Under the pieces are notes generated by a model. The model searched no databases and was not told the origin of the DNA. It saw only the letters and a list, made by a program, of their open reading frames with translations. A stretch of DNA of 64,000 bases from assembly GCF_004834005.1 (NCBI RefSeq), contig NZ_STFF01000001.1, positions 1,797,347-1,861,346 of the forward strand, given 5' to 3'. Made by a program: the position numbers and the translations under genes. This document shows, in pieces, positions 26,194-35,765 of the stretch (position 1 is the stretch's first letter; the number at the start of each line of letters is the position of its first letter). This stretch comes from Niastella caeni (GTDB taxonomy: Bacteria; Bacteroidota; Bacteroidia; Chitinophagales; Chitinophagaceae).

Positions 26194-27723
26194 ATGAAAG
26201 ATCCTAATGAAATTCTACTTGAAAACGAAAAAGCATTCAAATCTTTATTTGAACATGCTACCATAAGTATTTTAGTAACCGATGAAAAAGGTGACATAAA
26301 CCTGGTTAATCCCAATGCCGAAAAACTGTTCGGGTATACGAAGGAAGAATTAACCGGAAAATCCATTGAACTGCTAATTCCCGAGCAGTTGAAAGATAAA
26401 CACCGCCATTACCGCCAGCAATATTTTAAAGCCCCGAAAGCCCGCCCGATGGGATTGGGCAAAGACCTGTTTGCCCTCGATAAAAATGGCCGCACCTTCC
26501 CGGTGGAGATCAGTTTAGGTTATTATAAACTGGGCAGGAAGAAAATGGCCGTTGCTTTTATAACAGATGTAAGTGAAAGAAAAAAAGCTGAAGAAATTTT
26601 ACGGTCGAGCGAAGAAACCACGCGGCTCATTATGAACTCCGCGCTGGATGCCATTGTTTGCATCGACACTGATGGTTATATCACCGTATGGAATCCGCAA
26701 GCTGAAAAAATATTCGGTTGGCTTGAAAGCGAGGTCAAAGGTCATCGCTTGTCGGAAACCATTATTCCTGTACAATACCGCGCTTTACACGAAGCAGGGT
26801 TGAAGCGTTATTTAACAACCCGGCAGCACACCGTCATCAATAAACTGATTGAAATTTCGGCGCTGAATCGCAATGGAAAAGAATTTCCGATTGAGCTAAC
26901 GATAATACCAATGCGCCAAAAAGACAATGACTTTTTTTGCGCTTTTATCCGTGATATTACCGAACGGCGCGACGCAGAGGCCCGTCAAAAAGAATATGCA
27001 GAAGACCTTAAACGCAAGAACATTGAGCTGGAACAATTCGCCTACGTGGCATCCCACGACCTGCAGGAGCCATTGCGAACCGTATCGGGTTTTGTTGAAT
27101 TACTGAAACGTCATTATAAAGACCAGGCCGATGAAAGTGTAACCAAATACATTAATTACATTACCGATGCCTCTGACAGAATGCGGCGCCTGGTGCAGGA
27201 CCTGCTTGATTATTCGCGCCTGGGCCGGCAACGCATTCTGGAGCCGATCGACTGTAACCAGGTGGTAGCGGATGTGCTGTCGGACCTTACAATGGCTATT
27301 CAGGAAAGCCAGGCAGTTATACATAAAGAGCAGTTACCCGTTATTTCAGGCTATGCAACCGAAATAAAACAGTTATTTCAAAACCTGATCAGTAATTCGC
27401 TTAAATTCAGAAAGCCGGGTGAGCCGCCGGTTATATCTATATCGGTCATACCAAATGAAAACCATTGGCAATTCAATATTACCGATAATGGTATTGGTAT
27501 TGAAGAAAAATACTGGGAACGCATTTTTGTGATCTTTCAACGGCTACATACCAAGGCGGAATATGAAGGGACCGGCATTGGGCTGGCCCATTGTAAAAAG
27601 ATAACTGAACTGCACAACGGAAAGATCTGGCTAGATTCAACGCCTGATAGCGGGAGTACTTTTTATTTTACTGTTAGGAAGAGGAGTAACGATACGTGGG
27701 TTGGAAAAGGCAACAAGGTATAA
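26194..27723 (+). CDS. Soluble two-PAS sensor histidine kinase
   Basis: A 509-residue kinase without transmembrane helices. Two PAS domains (about 10-130 and 135-260) each carry the end motif of a PAC segment (AFITDVSERKKAEE, AFIRDITERRDAEA). Then come HisKA with H288 in ASHDLQEPLRT and a HATPase domain with NSLKFRKPG (N box), ITDNGIGI (G1), FVIFQRLH (F box) and GTGIGLAHCKKI (G2). The SHDLQEPLR form of the H box and the adjacent Rcp1-like receiver place it with phytochrome-type kinases, although no GAF/PHY photosensory domain is present. Signal unknown. Confidence 0.94.
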   Translation: MKDPNEILLENEKAFKSLFEHATISILVTDEKGDINLVNPNAEKLFGYTKEELTGKSIELLIPEQLKDKHRHYRQQYFKAPKARPMGLGKDLFALDKNGRTFPVEISLGYYKLGRKKMAVAFITDVSERKKAEEILRSSEETTRLIMNSALDAIVCIDTDGYITVWNPQAEKIFGWLESEVKGHRLSETIIPVQYRALHEAGLKRYLTTRQHTVINKLIEISALNRNGKEFPIELTIIPMRQKDNDFFCAFIRDITERRDAEARQKEYAEDLKRKNIELEQFAYVASHDLQEPLRTVSGFVELLKRHYKDQADESVTKYINYITDASDRMRRLVQDLLDYSRLGRQRILEPIDCNQVVADVLSDLTMAIQESQAVIHKEQLPVISGYATEIKQLFQNLISNSLKFRKPGEPPVISISVIPNENHWQFNITDNGIGIEEKYWERIFVIFQRLHTKAEYEGTGIGLAHCKKITELHNGKIWLDSTPDSGSTFYFTVRKRSNDTWVGKGNKV

Positions 27724-27829
27724 AGGCAACAAGAAAATACAGCTACAAGCCACACGCTGCATGCTGCACGCACATACAGATCGCGCTATTCAACTAACTT
27801 GTTAACACGGTAACTTCTCAACTTTCCAA

Positions 27830-28318
27830 CTATTCTTTCCCCTCCTTCAACTCATTCACTACACCCTTCACCAACTCCGGCTCAAACCCTTTTTGCAACA
27901 AATAATCAGTGGTTTTAGCCATCTTTACAAACCCATTCACACCTTCGCCTTTTATGGTGCTCCATTTTTGTTTAGCCAGCTTGTGCAATGTTTTATCGTA
28001 GTCTGCGGCATCCAGTTCTTTCAGGGCTTTGTTGATACAATAATCGCTTACCTGCTTTTGCTTCAGGGCATGTTTTATTTTCACGCGACCCCATTGCTTC
28101 ATGCGAAATTTTCCGCCGGCAAACTGAATGGCAAAACGTTCTTCATTCAGGTAATCCTCTTCTATTAACTGCGCCAGCGATTCTTCTACCATTTGCTTTC
28201 GCAAGCCAAAAGAATATAGTTTTTCTTTGGCTTCTATATGGCAGCGTTCCTGGTAAGCACAATAATGCCGCAGTTTTTGCAGCGCCTGCTCTTTGGTAAG
28301 TTGTTTTCTCTGTAACAT
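27830..28318 (-). CDS. recX: RecX regulatory protein
   Basis: A 162-residue regulator of RecA filaments. It has the three-helix repeats of the family: EQALQKLRHYCAYQERCHIE, QLIEEDYLNEERFAIQFAGG and MKQWGRVKIKHALKQKQVSD. The open frame continues 30 codons further upstream, but that extension crosses a perfect terminator hairpin (28333-28359), so I start at the ATG ending at 28318 (MLQRKQLTKEQ). No recA is in the window. The predicted role is inhibiting RecA recombinase activity during DNA repair. Confidence 0.9.
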   Translation of the reverse strand: MLQRKQLTKEQALQKLRHYCAYQERCHIEAKEKLYSFGLRKQMVEESLAQLIEEDYLNEERFAIQFAGGKFRMKQWGRVKIKHALKQKQVSDYCINKALKELDAADYDKTLHKLAKQKWSTIKGEGVNGFVKMAKTTDYLLQKGFEPELVKGVVNELKEGKE

Positions 28319-28328
28319 CTCGTAAATC

Positions 28329-28359
28329 AAAAATCGGGAATCACTTGTTGATTCCCGAT
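28329..28359 (-). terminator. Terminator between the protease gene and recX
   Basis: A perfect 11-bp stem (plus-strand arms 28333-28343, ATCGGGAATCA, and 28349-28359) with a 5-base loop. On the minus strand a T-run follows. It ends the protease operon 57 bases after its stop. Confidence 0.8.
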
Positions 28360-28416
28360 TATATAAACTGTAACTTTTCAACATTTGAACCCCAACTCGC
28401 CGGGGCAACCCATCAA

Positions 28417-29514
28417 CTACTCTTCAATCCTATCCAAGCAACCAAACTCATTCTTCAGCAGGTCATCATAAAAATCGGCCTTCTTAAACAGGTTGTCAAA
28501 GGTTTTTACACCGCTTTCTTTGGTGATATCGAGGTCGTACATAATGCACGATAAAACAATGTTCTGCTTCTGACAGCTTAATACCAGGCTGTTCGTGCGG
28601 TAGTTTTCCTGCAACAGGAACTGGTATAGTGGCTTTATCTTAAGTGCATCCTGCGGCATTTGCACCAGGTACGCATCGCTCACCACAAAGTAATTTTCAG
28701 CATTGTAGGTGATCTTGATCTTGGCGCTTCCTTCACGAACTTCCCAGCGGTTCACACCATCGCGGGAAAGCTTAATGTCTTTACCCAGTTCTTTCAGGAT
28801 ATCTTCAATGGTTTTGGCCACACCCGTAGGAACTACTTCCTGTTCTGGCATCACCGGCAGTTTTACTTCGGTACCGCAGGCCGGACAATATTTCTCCGAA
28901 TCAATATTGTTAGGCAACACCAGGTAATCGCAGCTATGGCAACGGGTACTGGTAACCCCTTTATGCGGTGCATACAACTGCAGGGCAGTCCGCAGGTAAT
29001 TCACCGGTAAGGCAAAACCCATGTTATCGCCGCCTTGTATGCGGAATGAATTCACACCAATTACTTCTCCATTTGCATTCAATAGCGGCCCCCCGCTGTT
29101 ACCCGGATTGATGGCTGCATCTATCTGAATAAATTTTAACCCGTCGCGAATGCGGTCTACTTTCGAAATAACACCTTGCGTTGCGGAGTAATTAAAACCA
29201 TAAGGGTGGCCGATAGCCAGCACTTCATCCCCATCTTTCAGGGTTTCATACTGGCCTAACCGTATAGCCGGTATTTCAACATTGGCCGGGCTTTGTAAAA
29301 AGGCCAGGTCGTGTTTGCGATCGGTATACCAAACCCGGGATAATGTTTTTTCAAAAGTTTTACCGGCAATGGTTACTTCGGCATTGTCCTGCACCACGTG
29401 ATCATTAGTTACTATTATATCAAATTCCTTTAAATAAAAGCCGGTACCGGTACCGGTTTGTGTAGCTATTTGTATGATGGCTGGATGAAACTGCCCGATT
29501 ATATCTTGGACCAT
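28417..29514 (-). CDS. Cytoplasmic trypsin-like protease with zinc ribbon and CesT/YbjN-like domain
   Basis: A 365-residue protein with no signal peptide. The S1C (HtrA-like) protease domain spans about 1-180 with catalytic H39 (TNDHVV), D69 (KHDLAF) and S140 (PGNSGGP). Instead of PDZ domains it has a zinc ribbon (C192/C195 and C210/C213) and a C-terminal domain (about 230-362). That domain resembles the type III chaperone/YbjN fold and ends KADFYDDLLKNEFGCL. The neighbouring 437-residue protein contains a copy of the same domain. The arrangement suggests a regulated intracellular protease whose partner binds through paired domains. Targets are unknown. Confidence 0.85.
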   Translation of the reverse strand: MVQDIIGQFHPAIIQIATQTGTGTGFYLKEFDIIVTNDHVVQDNAEVTIAGKTFEKTLSRVWYTDRKHDLAFLQSPANVEIPAIRLGQYETLKDGDEVLAIGHPYGFNYSATQGVISKVDRIRDGLKFIQIDAAINPGNSGGPLLNANGEVIGVNSFRIQGGDNMGFALPVNYLRTALQLYAPHKGVTSTRCHSCDYLVLPNNIDSEKYCPACGTEVKLPVMPEQEVVPTGVAKTIEDILKELGKDIKLSRDGVNRWEVREGSAKIKITYNAENYFVVSDAYLVQMPQDALKIKPLYQFLLQENYRTNSLVLSCQKQNIVLSCIMYDLDITKESGVKTFDNLFKKADFYDDLLKNEFGCLDRIEE

Positions 29515-29516
29515 AA

Positions 29517-30830
29517 TTAGTTTGAATCAAAATTTAAAAAAGTGATTTCCGTACTAAAACTGCTGTTGAAGGCTACAAGGCTGTTGAACTTCAGCGTATC
29601 CATTCTGAATTGCAGTTTGGGATACTTTGCTTTCCAGGTTTCAACAATTTGTTCAATCCGTTCGCGAATGGCTTCGGGATCGAACCGGTTGGCTGCAGCG
29701 TCGTAATAGGGAACAGTAAATCCAAGCGCTTCAAAATATGCACGATAGTTGATCTGCATAAATAACAATACCAGTTCGCTGAGCGCTTTGGGCAAACTAT
29801 ATGAATACTGGCTGAATGAAAGCGCGTATTCCATTACATTGTTTGCAATTAGCGGATAGTTGTTATCCTGGTACCAAACCGCATTTTGAGCGGCGGCGTT
29901 GATCGCGTCTACTATTGTTTTGTGATGTTGCGGTACAACGATGGCAAACGTATGTTTTGAGCGGAACAGGTATGGGTGCACTTCCTCTTTTGACTTACTG
30001 AGAAGTTTCTTATATCCTTCTATCATCCCCTGGTTGCGCTCCATGGTTTGCTTCTCATCTTTTCGATAATAGATCTCCACTATCTTTTCAAGTTCGTTCA
30101 ACAGCTTGCCGTCGGGACAAATCAAATAATCAATTCTGAAAGCCAGGGACAGCAACAGGTAAGCAATACCACCGGAGAACTTATCTGCGTCTAAAGAGGC
30201 TGCATAATCAAGCGTTTCCCTGATCCAAAGCATCATGAAATCGTATTTCACGTCTTTTTCTGACTGGGGAATTTCAATGATATGTTCCGTATCTACTGTT
30301 TGCAGTGCGGCAAATTCCTGTACCAGCAGGTCGTCGAGCTTATCGGCTTTAATGGCCAGTTCTTTTAAACCATAGTACAGCTTATTGGGATTGGCAGTTT
30401 TTATATCGCTGTCGAAGCGCATGCACAACCGGTCATTATCGAGTGCATAACGGCTGTAATAGAGGGTAAAATTCATTTCGAGCAACCGGCGCATGACAGG
30501 TACGTTGGGTTGCGGCATTTTGGCCAGGGTTATTTCGGCTTTCAGGCTATCCTTGTCAAATTCGCCTCGAACGATCTTTGAACCCTGGAAAAGCTGGAAA
30601 GTGCCACTGTCGTTGGTGCGGTTCAGGATCACATTTCCCTCTTTGTTGTCGGCCAGGTAATCGAAAAATGCATCGATGCTTTCGTAATATGACTGTTGCT
30701 TGAACAGGTTGTCGGCATCGGTCCAGCGGCGTACTTTTTCTACCGTTTTGTTGTTATCGGAATAGCGGCCAAAAGGAATCTCCGGGTTTTCCGGCTTCTT
30801 CTTACCCCGACCGAAAAGTTTGTCGAACAT
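29517..30830 (-). CDS. Uncharacterised partner of the protease, with the same CesT/YbjN-like domain
   Basis: A 437-residue soluble protein, first gene of the pair; the protease ATG lies 2 bases after its stop. A basic start (MFDKLFGRGKKK) is followed by a domain at about 40-180 that parallels the protease C-terminus: both contain an MPQ step, then LLxxN, then K-A-D-x-x-D-D-L-L-x-x-E-F-x-x-L about 57 residues later (here KADKLDDLLVQEFAAL, 161-176). Residues 185-437 are mainly helical and match no family I know. It probably forms a complex with, or regulates, the protease. The domain relation is visible by eye; the complex is inferred. Confidence 0.7.
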   Translation of the reverse strand: MFDKLFGRGKKKPENPEIPFGRYSDNNKTVEKVRRWTDADNLFKQQSYYESIDAFFDYLADNKEGNVILNRTNDSGTFQLFQGSKIVRGEFDKDSLKAEITLAKMPQPNVPVMRRLLEMNFTLYYSRYALDNDRLCMRFDSDIKTANPNKLYYGLKELAIKADKLDDLLVQEFAALQTVDTEHIIEIPQSEKDVKYDFMMLWIRETLDYAASLDADKFSGGIAYLLLSLAFRIDYLICPDGKLLNELEKIVEIYYRKDEKQTMERNQGMIEGYKKLLSKSKEEVHPYLFRSKHTFAIVVPQHHKTIVDAINAAAQNAVWYQDNNYPLIANNVMEYALSFSQYSYSLPKALSELVLLFMQINYRAYFEALGFTVPYYDAAANRFDPEAIRERIEQIVETWKAKYPKLQFRMDTLKFNSLVAFNSSFSTEITFLNFDSN

Positions 30831-31438
30831 ATAAGGTTTTATTGATTATAAATACAAATCAGGTTACTATATAAACACCAATATACAAGGTAAAATTGCT
30901 GCTTGCTCCATATTTAATCAATGACTTACAAAAATGCCCAGAAACGCTAAAGGTTTAACGCCCAAAGCTTAACGTTTAAGCCCCGGCATTCGGCGCTTCT
31001 CTTTCTCTGCCTGTTTGCCGGCTGGTTCAGCATTTTGCACCGGCGATTACGACTACGGCCGCCTGAGGCTTCATCAAAGAAAGGCCTGCTGCCCTGGATT
31101 CGCCTTCAGCATTCTGCATTCGTGTTCTGCGGCATTACCGTGCATTAACGAAAGCACTGCTTGTATAAGTATTATAAGGGAAAGCCGCCTTAACCAAATA
31201 GGTAGAAAACCAGTTGAATTGTCCCAGTTTTGCAGTAAAACGACGGTAACGGCCTTCATTTACATTCTACGGTTTGGGAAGTGGTAATATTGAAAATGGC
31301 GCCCAATACACATTTCAGGCGCCGGCTTTTCAATGCCGTTGGCAGGCAAGTTATGATTTTTGTGGATTTCGTGTTTTAAAAAAAGCGGGTAAATTATTAA
31401 GTCATAACCCTATATTTGCTCAAATCTTAATCAGTTAT
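30831..31438. other. Gene-free stretch upstream of dnaN
   Basis: About 600 bases with no credible gene; the frame that continues upstream of dnaN to 31274 is not protein-like. Repeated words of the type AACGCTAAA/TTTAACGC lie at 30952-30990. The dnaN -7 element is at the right end. Confidence 0.5.
31411..31418 (+). promoter_or_regulatory. Candidate -7 element of dnaN
   Basis: TATATTTG matches TAnnTTTG exactly and ends 20 bases before the dnaN ATG. The -33 position is not matched. Confidence 0.45.
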
Positions 31439-32554
31439 ATGAAGTTTATCGTTTCATCTTCGGCTTTATTGAAACAATTACAACAGATTAGTGGGGTGAT
31501 TAATGCCAATACGGTATTACCGATCCTGGAAGATTTTTTGTTTGATGTACAAAAAAATCAACTATCGGTAGTAGCAACCGATTTGGAAACGGTAATGAAA
31601 ATACAACTGGAGGTAGAAGCGAAAGATACCGGTCGGGTTTGTATTCCTGCCAAAATACTGATGGATTCTTTAAAGAACATTCCTGAGCAACCGCTTACGT
31701 TTAATATCGATAAGAACTATGCCGTTGAAATTACCAGTGATAACGGTAAGTATAAAGTGATGGGCGAAAATCCCGATAACTTTCCCAAAGACCCGGTTGC
31801 TGATGAAACAAATTCTTTCACCGTTACTTCATCAGCCCTGGTAACCGCTATTAACAAAACGCTGTTCGCGGTGAGTAACGATGACCTGCGTCCTGCCATG
31901 ACGGGTGTATTCTTCGAAATGGATAAAAAAGGATTGCAGTTTGTGGCTACAGATGCGCACCGCCTGGTACGGTACAAACGCACTGATGTAAGCTGCCCTA
32001 AAAGCGATTCGCTGATCGTTCCTAAAAAACCGCTCACGCTGTTGAAATCAGCCATGCCGGTGAACGATGATGAATTGACCATCAGCTACAACAGCAATCA
32101 CCTGTTTGTAACACATGGTACTACACAATTAAGTTGCCGCCTCATCGATGCGCGGTTCCCTGATTATAAAGTGGTAATTCCTGCCGACAACCCATATAAA
32201 TTAACTGTTAACCGAACCGATTTTCAGGGTGCTTTACGCCGCGTAGGTATATTTAGTAATAAAAGCACCAACCAGGTAGTATTGAGTATCAGTGGCAGCC
32301 AGTTACAGTTAACGGCTCAGGACATTGATTTTTCTTTTGAAGGTAATGAGCGCATGAAATGCCAATACAATGGTGAAGACCTGCAGATTGCCTTCAACGC
32401 CAAATTCCTGATTGAAATGTTAAACGCTACCGATACAGATGATGTAACGGTTGAGTTATCAACTTCTACCAAGGCTGGTATCATAAGACCAAGTGATCAG
32501 GATGAAAATGAAGAGTTAATGATGCTGGTTATGCCATTAATGTTGAATACCTGA
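31439..32554 (+). CDS. dnaN: DNA polymerase III beta subunit (sliding clamp)
   Basis: A 371-residue beta clamp that encircles DNA and tethers the replicative polymerase. I start at ATG 31439 (MKFIVSSSALLKQLQQI), because all clamps begin in this way; the open frame extends 55 codons further upstream without similarity. Three clamp domains are visible (about 1-120, 128-245, 246-371), with FVATDAHRLVRYKR in the second and the C-terminal LMMLVMPLML as in the family M-P-M/L end. dnaA, recF and gyrB are not adjacent, as is usual in Bacteroidota. A terminator follows at once. Confidence 0.97.
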   Translation: MKFIVSSSALLKQLQQISGVINANTVLPILEDFLFDVQKNQLSVVATDLETVMKIQLEVEAKDTGRVCIPAKILMDSLKNIPEQPLTFNIDKNYAVEITSDNGKYKVMGENPDNFPKDPVADETNSFTVTSSALVTAINKTLFAVSNDDLRPAMTGVFFEMDKKGLQFVATDAHRLVRYKRTDVSCPKSDSLIVPKKPLTLLKSAMPVNDDELTISYNSNHLFVTHGTTQLSCRLIDARFPDYKVVIPADNPYKLTVNRTDFQGALRRVGIFSNKSTNQVVLSISGSQLQLTAQDIDFSFEGNERMKCQYNGEDLQIAFNAKFLIEMLNATDTDDVTVELSTSTKAGIIRPSDQDENEELMMLVMPLMLNT

Positions 32555-32587
32555 TCGCTATTTTTATATATTTTGTTATTACATAGC

Positions 32588-32614
32588 AAATCCCGCCAAG
32601 GCGGGATTTTTTCT
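32588..32614 (+). terminator. Terminator of dnaN
   Basis: A perfect 10-bp stem (AAATCCCGCC at 32588-32597 with its complement at 32600-32609), a 2-base loop and a following T-run, 33 bases after the stop. Confidence 0.85.
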
Positions 32615-32897
32615 TTTTATGATGACAAAAAATTATAAGTGAAGCAGATAAAAAATTAAACGGTCACAAAAAATTATTTCTGCATTTTAATGAGTAAACA
32701 CCTGCTTAAACAATTGCCTGTCTACCGGAAGTGTACAAAGGGGTTCTTTTATAGTTTAGCATTGCGTTACCGCAATTATATAACAGTAAAAATTCATGTC
32801 CCCCTCAATAAATTTATAAAATGTGCGGTCCTGTAGAACAGGCTATCTCCCGAAAGATTTTTCTGCGTAAATTACTGTACAAACGATTCTTTCTGCC
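32610..32897. other. Gene-free stretch before the sterol desaturase gene
   Basis: About 290 bases. A small hairpin ATTGCG/CGCAAT (32761-32776) and another CCTG/CAGG (near 32831-32843) are the only visible structures; no promoter is assigned. Confidence 0.4.
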
Positions 32898-33716
32898 ATG
32901 CAAGACTTCATGAACTTTTGGGAGAATATCCAAAGTTGGCATAGGATGGCCATTCTGCTGGGCGGTATGGTTCTCTTTTGGCTGATAGAAGGATATTACC
33001 CTCTTTTTACCTTTTCCTGGAAACGGTATAAACATGCCGGGGTTAACCTGGTATTTCTGTTTACTACCGTTGTACTGAATTTAGTATTGGGCTCCATTAC
33101 CATCCTTGCCTGCCAATGGGTTACCGAAAACCAGTTTGGTTTGCTATATATATTGAACCTGCCGCTTTGGGCCAATATTATTCTGGGATTGCTCTTTATG
33201 GATTTCTTCGCCCAATATGCACCGCATTACATGATGCATAAAGTAAAATGGATGTGGAAGTTCCATATGATCCATCATAGTGATACCAAGGTAGATGTAA
33301 CTACCGGCACCCGCCATCATCCCGGCGAATGGATCTTCAGGGAATGTTTTACCATCATAGGCGTTTATGCAATGGGTTTATCTATCGGGATGTATTTTTT
33401 GTATCGTAGCGTGTCGGCTATTTTTACACATTTCAATCATGCCAATATTCGCGTACCCCGGTGGCTCGATAAACCCATCAGTTGGATCTTCGTTTCCCCC
33501 AATATGCATAAGGTGCATCACCATTATAAACGCCCCTATACAGATACCAACTACGCAAATATTTTTTCTTTGTGGGACCGCCTGTTTGGCACTTTTGCTT
33601 ACACCGACCCGAAGAAATTACATTACGGCCTCGACGTGCTTGACGAAAAGACTGATGAAAGTTTGATGTATCAGTTGAAGTTGCCGTTCGATAAGAATGT
33701 TAAGACGGATTATTAA
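32898..33716 (+). CDS. Sterol desaturase/fatty acid hydroxylase family membrane protein
   Basis: A 272-residue membrane enzyme with about four helices (near 18-35, 48-75, 90-110, 150-175). The di-iron histidine clusters are all present: HYMMH (about 109-113), HMIHH (about 122-126), a single HFNH-type cluster (about 180-183) and HKVHHH (about 204-209). Such enzymes hydroxylate or desaturate lipids using O2. The substrate cannot be told. Its stop lies at the left arm of an intergenic inverted repeat. Confidence 0.92.
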   Translation: MQDFMNFWENIQSWHRMAILLGGMVLFWLIEGYYPLFTFSWKRYKHAGVNLVFLFTTVVLNLVLGSITILACQWVTENQFGLLYILNLPLWANIILGLLFMDFFAQYAPHYMMHKVKWMWKFHMIHHSDTKVDVTTGTRHHPGEWIFRECFTIIGVYAMGLSIGMYFLYRSVSAIFTHFNHANIRVPRWLDKPISWIFVSPNMHKVHHHYKRPYTDTNYANIFSLWDRLFGTFAYTDPKKLHYGLDVLDEKTDESLMYQLKLPFDKNVKTDY

Positions 33717-33818
33717 GTTTATAGTTTTTGGTTTATAGTTTATTGTTGTTGCAGTTCGGGTAGCCCGCACAATTACGGCCGTCCCGCATTGCAGAACCAT
33801 AAACAAAAAACTATAAAC
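33717..33818. repeat. Intergenic inverted repeat built from a GTTTATAG word
   Basis: The left arm 33717-33738 (GTTTATAGTTTTTGGTTTAT...) and the complement of the right arm 33797-33818 match at about 20 of 22 positions, around a GC-richer spacer of about 58 bases. The word GTTTATAG repeats inside the arm. It lies between convergent genes and may act as a two-way terminator. Confidence 0.7.
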
Positions 33819-33827
33819 AATAAACGG

Positions 33828-34793
33828 TTATTGCTGCTGCTGTATCATCTCCATATACCTCCGGTACGAGTTTTCATCACTCCTCTGCTGGCCGTTGGTA
33901 ATGGGTTGCGGCGTTAAGATGGTAGCATGATCATCCTGCACATTTCCATCTTCATAACTAACAGCCACGCCTACTTCCAGGCTATGGTTGGAAGTGCCTT
34001 TGTACGTTCCTTTCACCGGTGAGCAATCACTGAAATTACGGCCCACCGCCAGTCGCACATGCAGGTCGTTTACAAAACAATTATTGGTGGGGTCCAACCC
34101 CAGCCAGCCGTATGCTGGTAAATAGGCTTCTACCCAGGCGTGGGTGGCGCCTTCGCCGCGCATGCCGTTGCGGTTCGGACAAATATAACCACTCACATAG
34201 CGGGCGGGAATGCCGGTCATGCGGAGCATAACCAATAAAATATGCGCAAAATCCTGGCAAACGCCGGCTTTCAGCTTCCAGATCTCATCGGGTGTGGTCT
34301 CTACGTTTGTAACTCCTTTTATATATTGAAATTCTTTATAAACATATTCATTTAATTGCTGCACCGCAACAAATGGCGTGAATTGCAGGTGCTGGCCTAC
34401 CTGGGTATCGCGTTTTATTTCATGCACTACTTCACAGGATTCCTGCTTCAGAAAATCAATAAACGGCACCTGGTATTTGATCGCCTTTAAATTATTCCAT
34501 TGCTCTTCTTTGGGAATGGAATCCTCTGGTAACTCCCTGCTTTTGGTGATCACTTCAATTCGTGAGTCGATCTTCAGTTCGCTGTGCGGGTCGGCAAACA
34601 TAAAGGAGCCCACTTCGTTACCATAATAATCTTTATACACATCCAACGCCGGTTCGCCGGTTATGGTGAGGTCTTGCTTTAAAACTGTCTGATACTCATC
34701 CTTTACAGGGAACAAAATGATCTGGTTGGCACTATCACGAACCGGCACCTCGTACATATACCTGGTAACGTGATGAATTTTGAATTGTGGCAT
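33828..34793 (-). CDS. Transglutaminase-like protein of the ATP-grasp/alpha-E operon
   Basis: A 321-residue cytoplasmic protein; I start at the ATG ending at 34793, not the TTG three codons upstream. The N-terminal beta-rich domain (about 1-110, FKIHHVTRYMYEVPV) is followed by a transglutaminase-like core with Cys in AGVCQDFAH, His in GATHAWVEAY and Asp in LDPTNN. It is the third gene in an operon with a circularly permuted ATP-grasp enzyme and an alpha-E protein. Comparative genomics has linked that trio to synthesis and cleavage of a peptide-like product. This member likely acts as a peptidase or transamidase. Confidence 0.92.
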   Translation of the reverse strand: MPQFKIHHVTRYMYEVPVRDSANQIILFPVKDEYQTVLKQDLTITGEPALDVYKDYYGNEVGSFMFADPHSELKIDSRIEVITKSRELPEDSIPKEEQWNNLKAIKYQVPFIDFLKQESCEVVHEIKRDTQVGQHLQFTPFVAVQQLNEYVYKEFQYIKGVTNVETTPDEIWKLKAGVCQDFAHILLVMLRMTGIPARYVSGYICPNRNGMRGEGATHAWVEAYLPAYGWLGLDPTNNCFVNDLHVRLAVGRNFSDCSPVKGTYKGTSNHSLEVGVAVSYEDGNVQDDHATILTPQPITNGQQRSDENSYRRYMEMIQQQQ

Positions 34794-34823
34794 GGTTGGC
34801 AAAAATACAAAGTCCGTACTAGT

Positions 34824-35759
34824 TTATGAATACGCAAAACAACATTGGTTCAGGGCGTTGGCAATAGCGTATAGATCTTTCTTGATGTCAAGTAAGTATT
34901 GGTGAAGATCCTGGCTAATGATGGATTCAGGTGTACTATATCGCACCTTACTCAGCAACTTACCGATCATAAAATCGAGTTGCTGATAATTGTTCACTTT
35001 GCCCTCCTGCTTCAGCCGGTCGAAATAGCGCTGCAACCGGGTTACTGAATAGATGATGGAGCGGGGAAAATGATTGTTCAGCACTACCTGTTCCACTACA
35101 TTCCGGGCTTCAAAACCGGAGCGATACGTTTTCAGATATAATTCATAGCCGGCGATCGATAACAACAGGTACTTCCAATAGGGAGCATCGGCCACCGTAT
35201 CGTTATCATATTCATTATTAATGACCCGCATATTGAGCAGGTCGGCCGATAAAATGGCGCGCTCCAGGAATTTGCCAATGTTCATAAAGGAATAGCCTTC
35301 GCCGCGCGACATGGTGATCTCGGCTGTTCCGTAATACAACAATCCCTGTTTTATCAGCACATCCAGAATGGTAATGGGATCATCTTTCTGCAACCAGTGA
35401 GCAAGCCATTCCTCTTTGGTGGTGTGATAATAATCATTCAAAGATTGCCATAGTTCTTTGGTGATATTATCCTGTACGCTACGGGCATTTTCGCGGGCCC
35501 GGGTTACAATGTTCACCACAGAATTGGAATTACCTTTATCGGTGACAATATATTGTAATATGGCGCGCGGATTTGTCTCCAGCTTTTTGGCGGCTGTTTC
35601 ATCGAGATAAGTAAACAGGTGCAGAACCGGTTGCCAGGAAAATTCCATGATGCTATCCTGCGAATACGCGTAGTTGACCTTCAACATTCGTAACATACCA
35701 TCGCTGCGTTCAATGTAACGGCTCATCCAGTATAAACTATCGGCTACTCTACTTAACAT
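34824..35759 (-). CDS. Alpha-E domain protein (DUF403)
   Basis: A 311-residue all-helical protein starting MLSRVADSLYWMSRYIERSD, the hallmark of the alpha-E family (conserved SLYW and YxER). The GEGYSFMNIGKFLERA segment (about 153-168) is also conserved. It has no membrane helix. The family nearly always sits between an ATP-grasp gene and a transglutaminase gene, as here (30 bases to the latter). Its role is unproven; proposed to be an accessory or catalytic part of a peptide-ligation pathway. Confidence 0.93.
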   Translation of the reverse strand: MLSRVADSLYWMSRYIERSDGMLRMLKVNYAYSQDSIMEFSWQPVLHLFTYLDETAAKKLETNPRAILQYIVTDKGNSNSVVNIVTRARENARSVQDNITKELWQSLNDYYHTTKEEWLAHWLQKDDPITILDVLIKQGLLYYGTAEITMSRGEGYSFMNIGKFLERAILSADLLNMRVINNEYDNDTVADAPYWKYLLLSIAGYELYLKTYRSGFEARNVVEQVVLNNHFPRSIIYSVTRLQRYFDRLKQEGKVNNYQQLDFMIGKLLSKVRYSTPESIISQDLHQYLLDIKKDLYAIANALNQCCFAYS

Positions 35760-35765
35760 ATTTTA

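Noticed and set aside
31274..31438. A 55-codon N-terminal extension of dnaN
   Set aside because: Sliding clamps begin at MKFIVSS; the extension is unlike any clamp and contains the -7 element.
31439..32554. dnaN locus as the replication origin
   Set aside because: No cluster of DnaA boxes or AT-rich unwinding element is seen near it, and dnaA is not adjacent.
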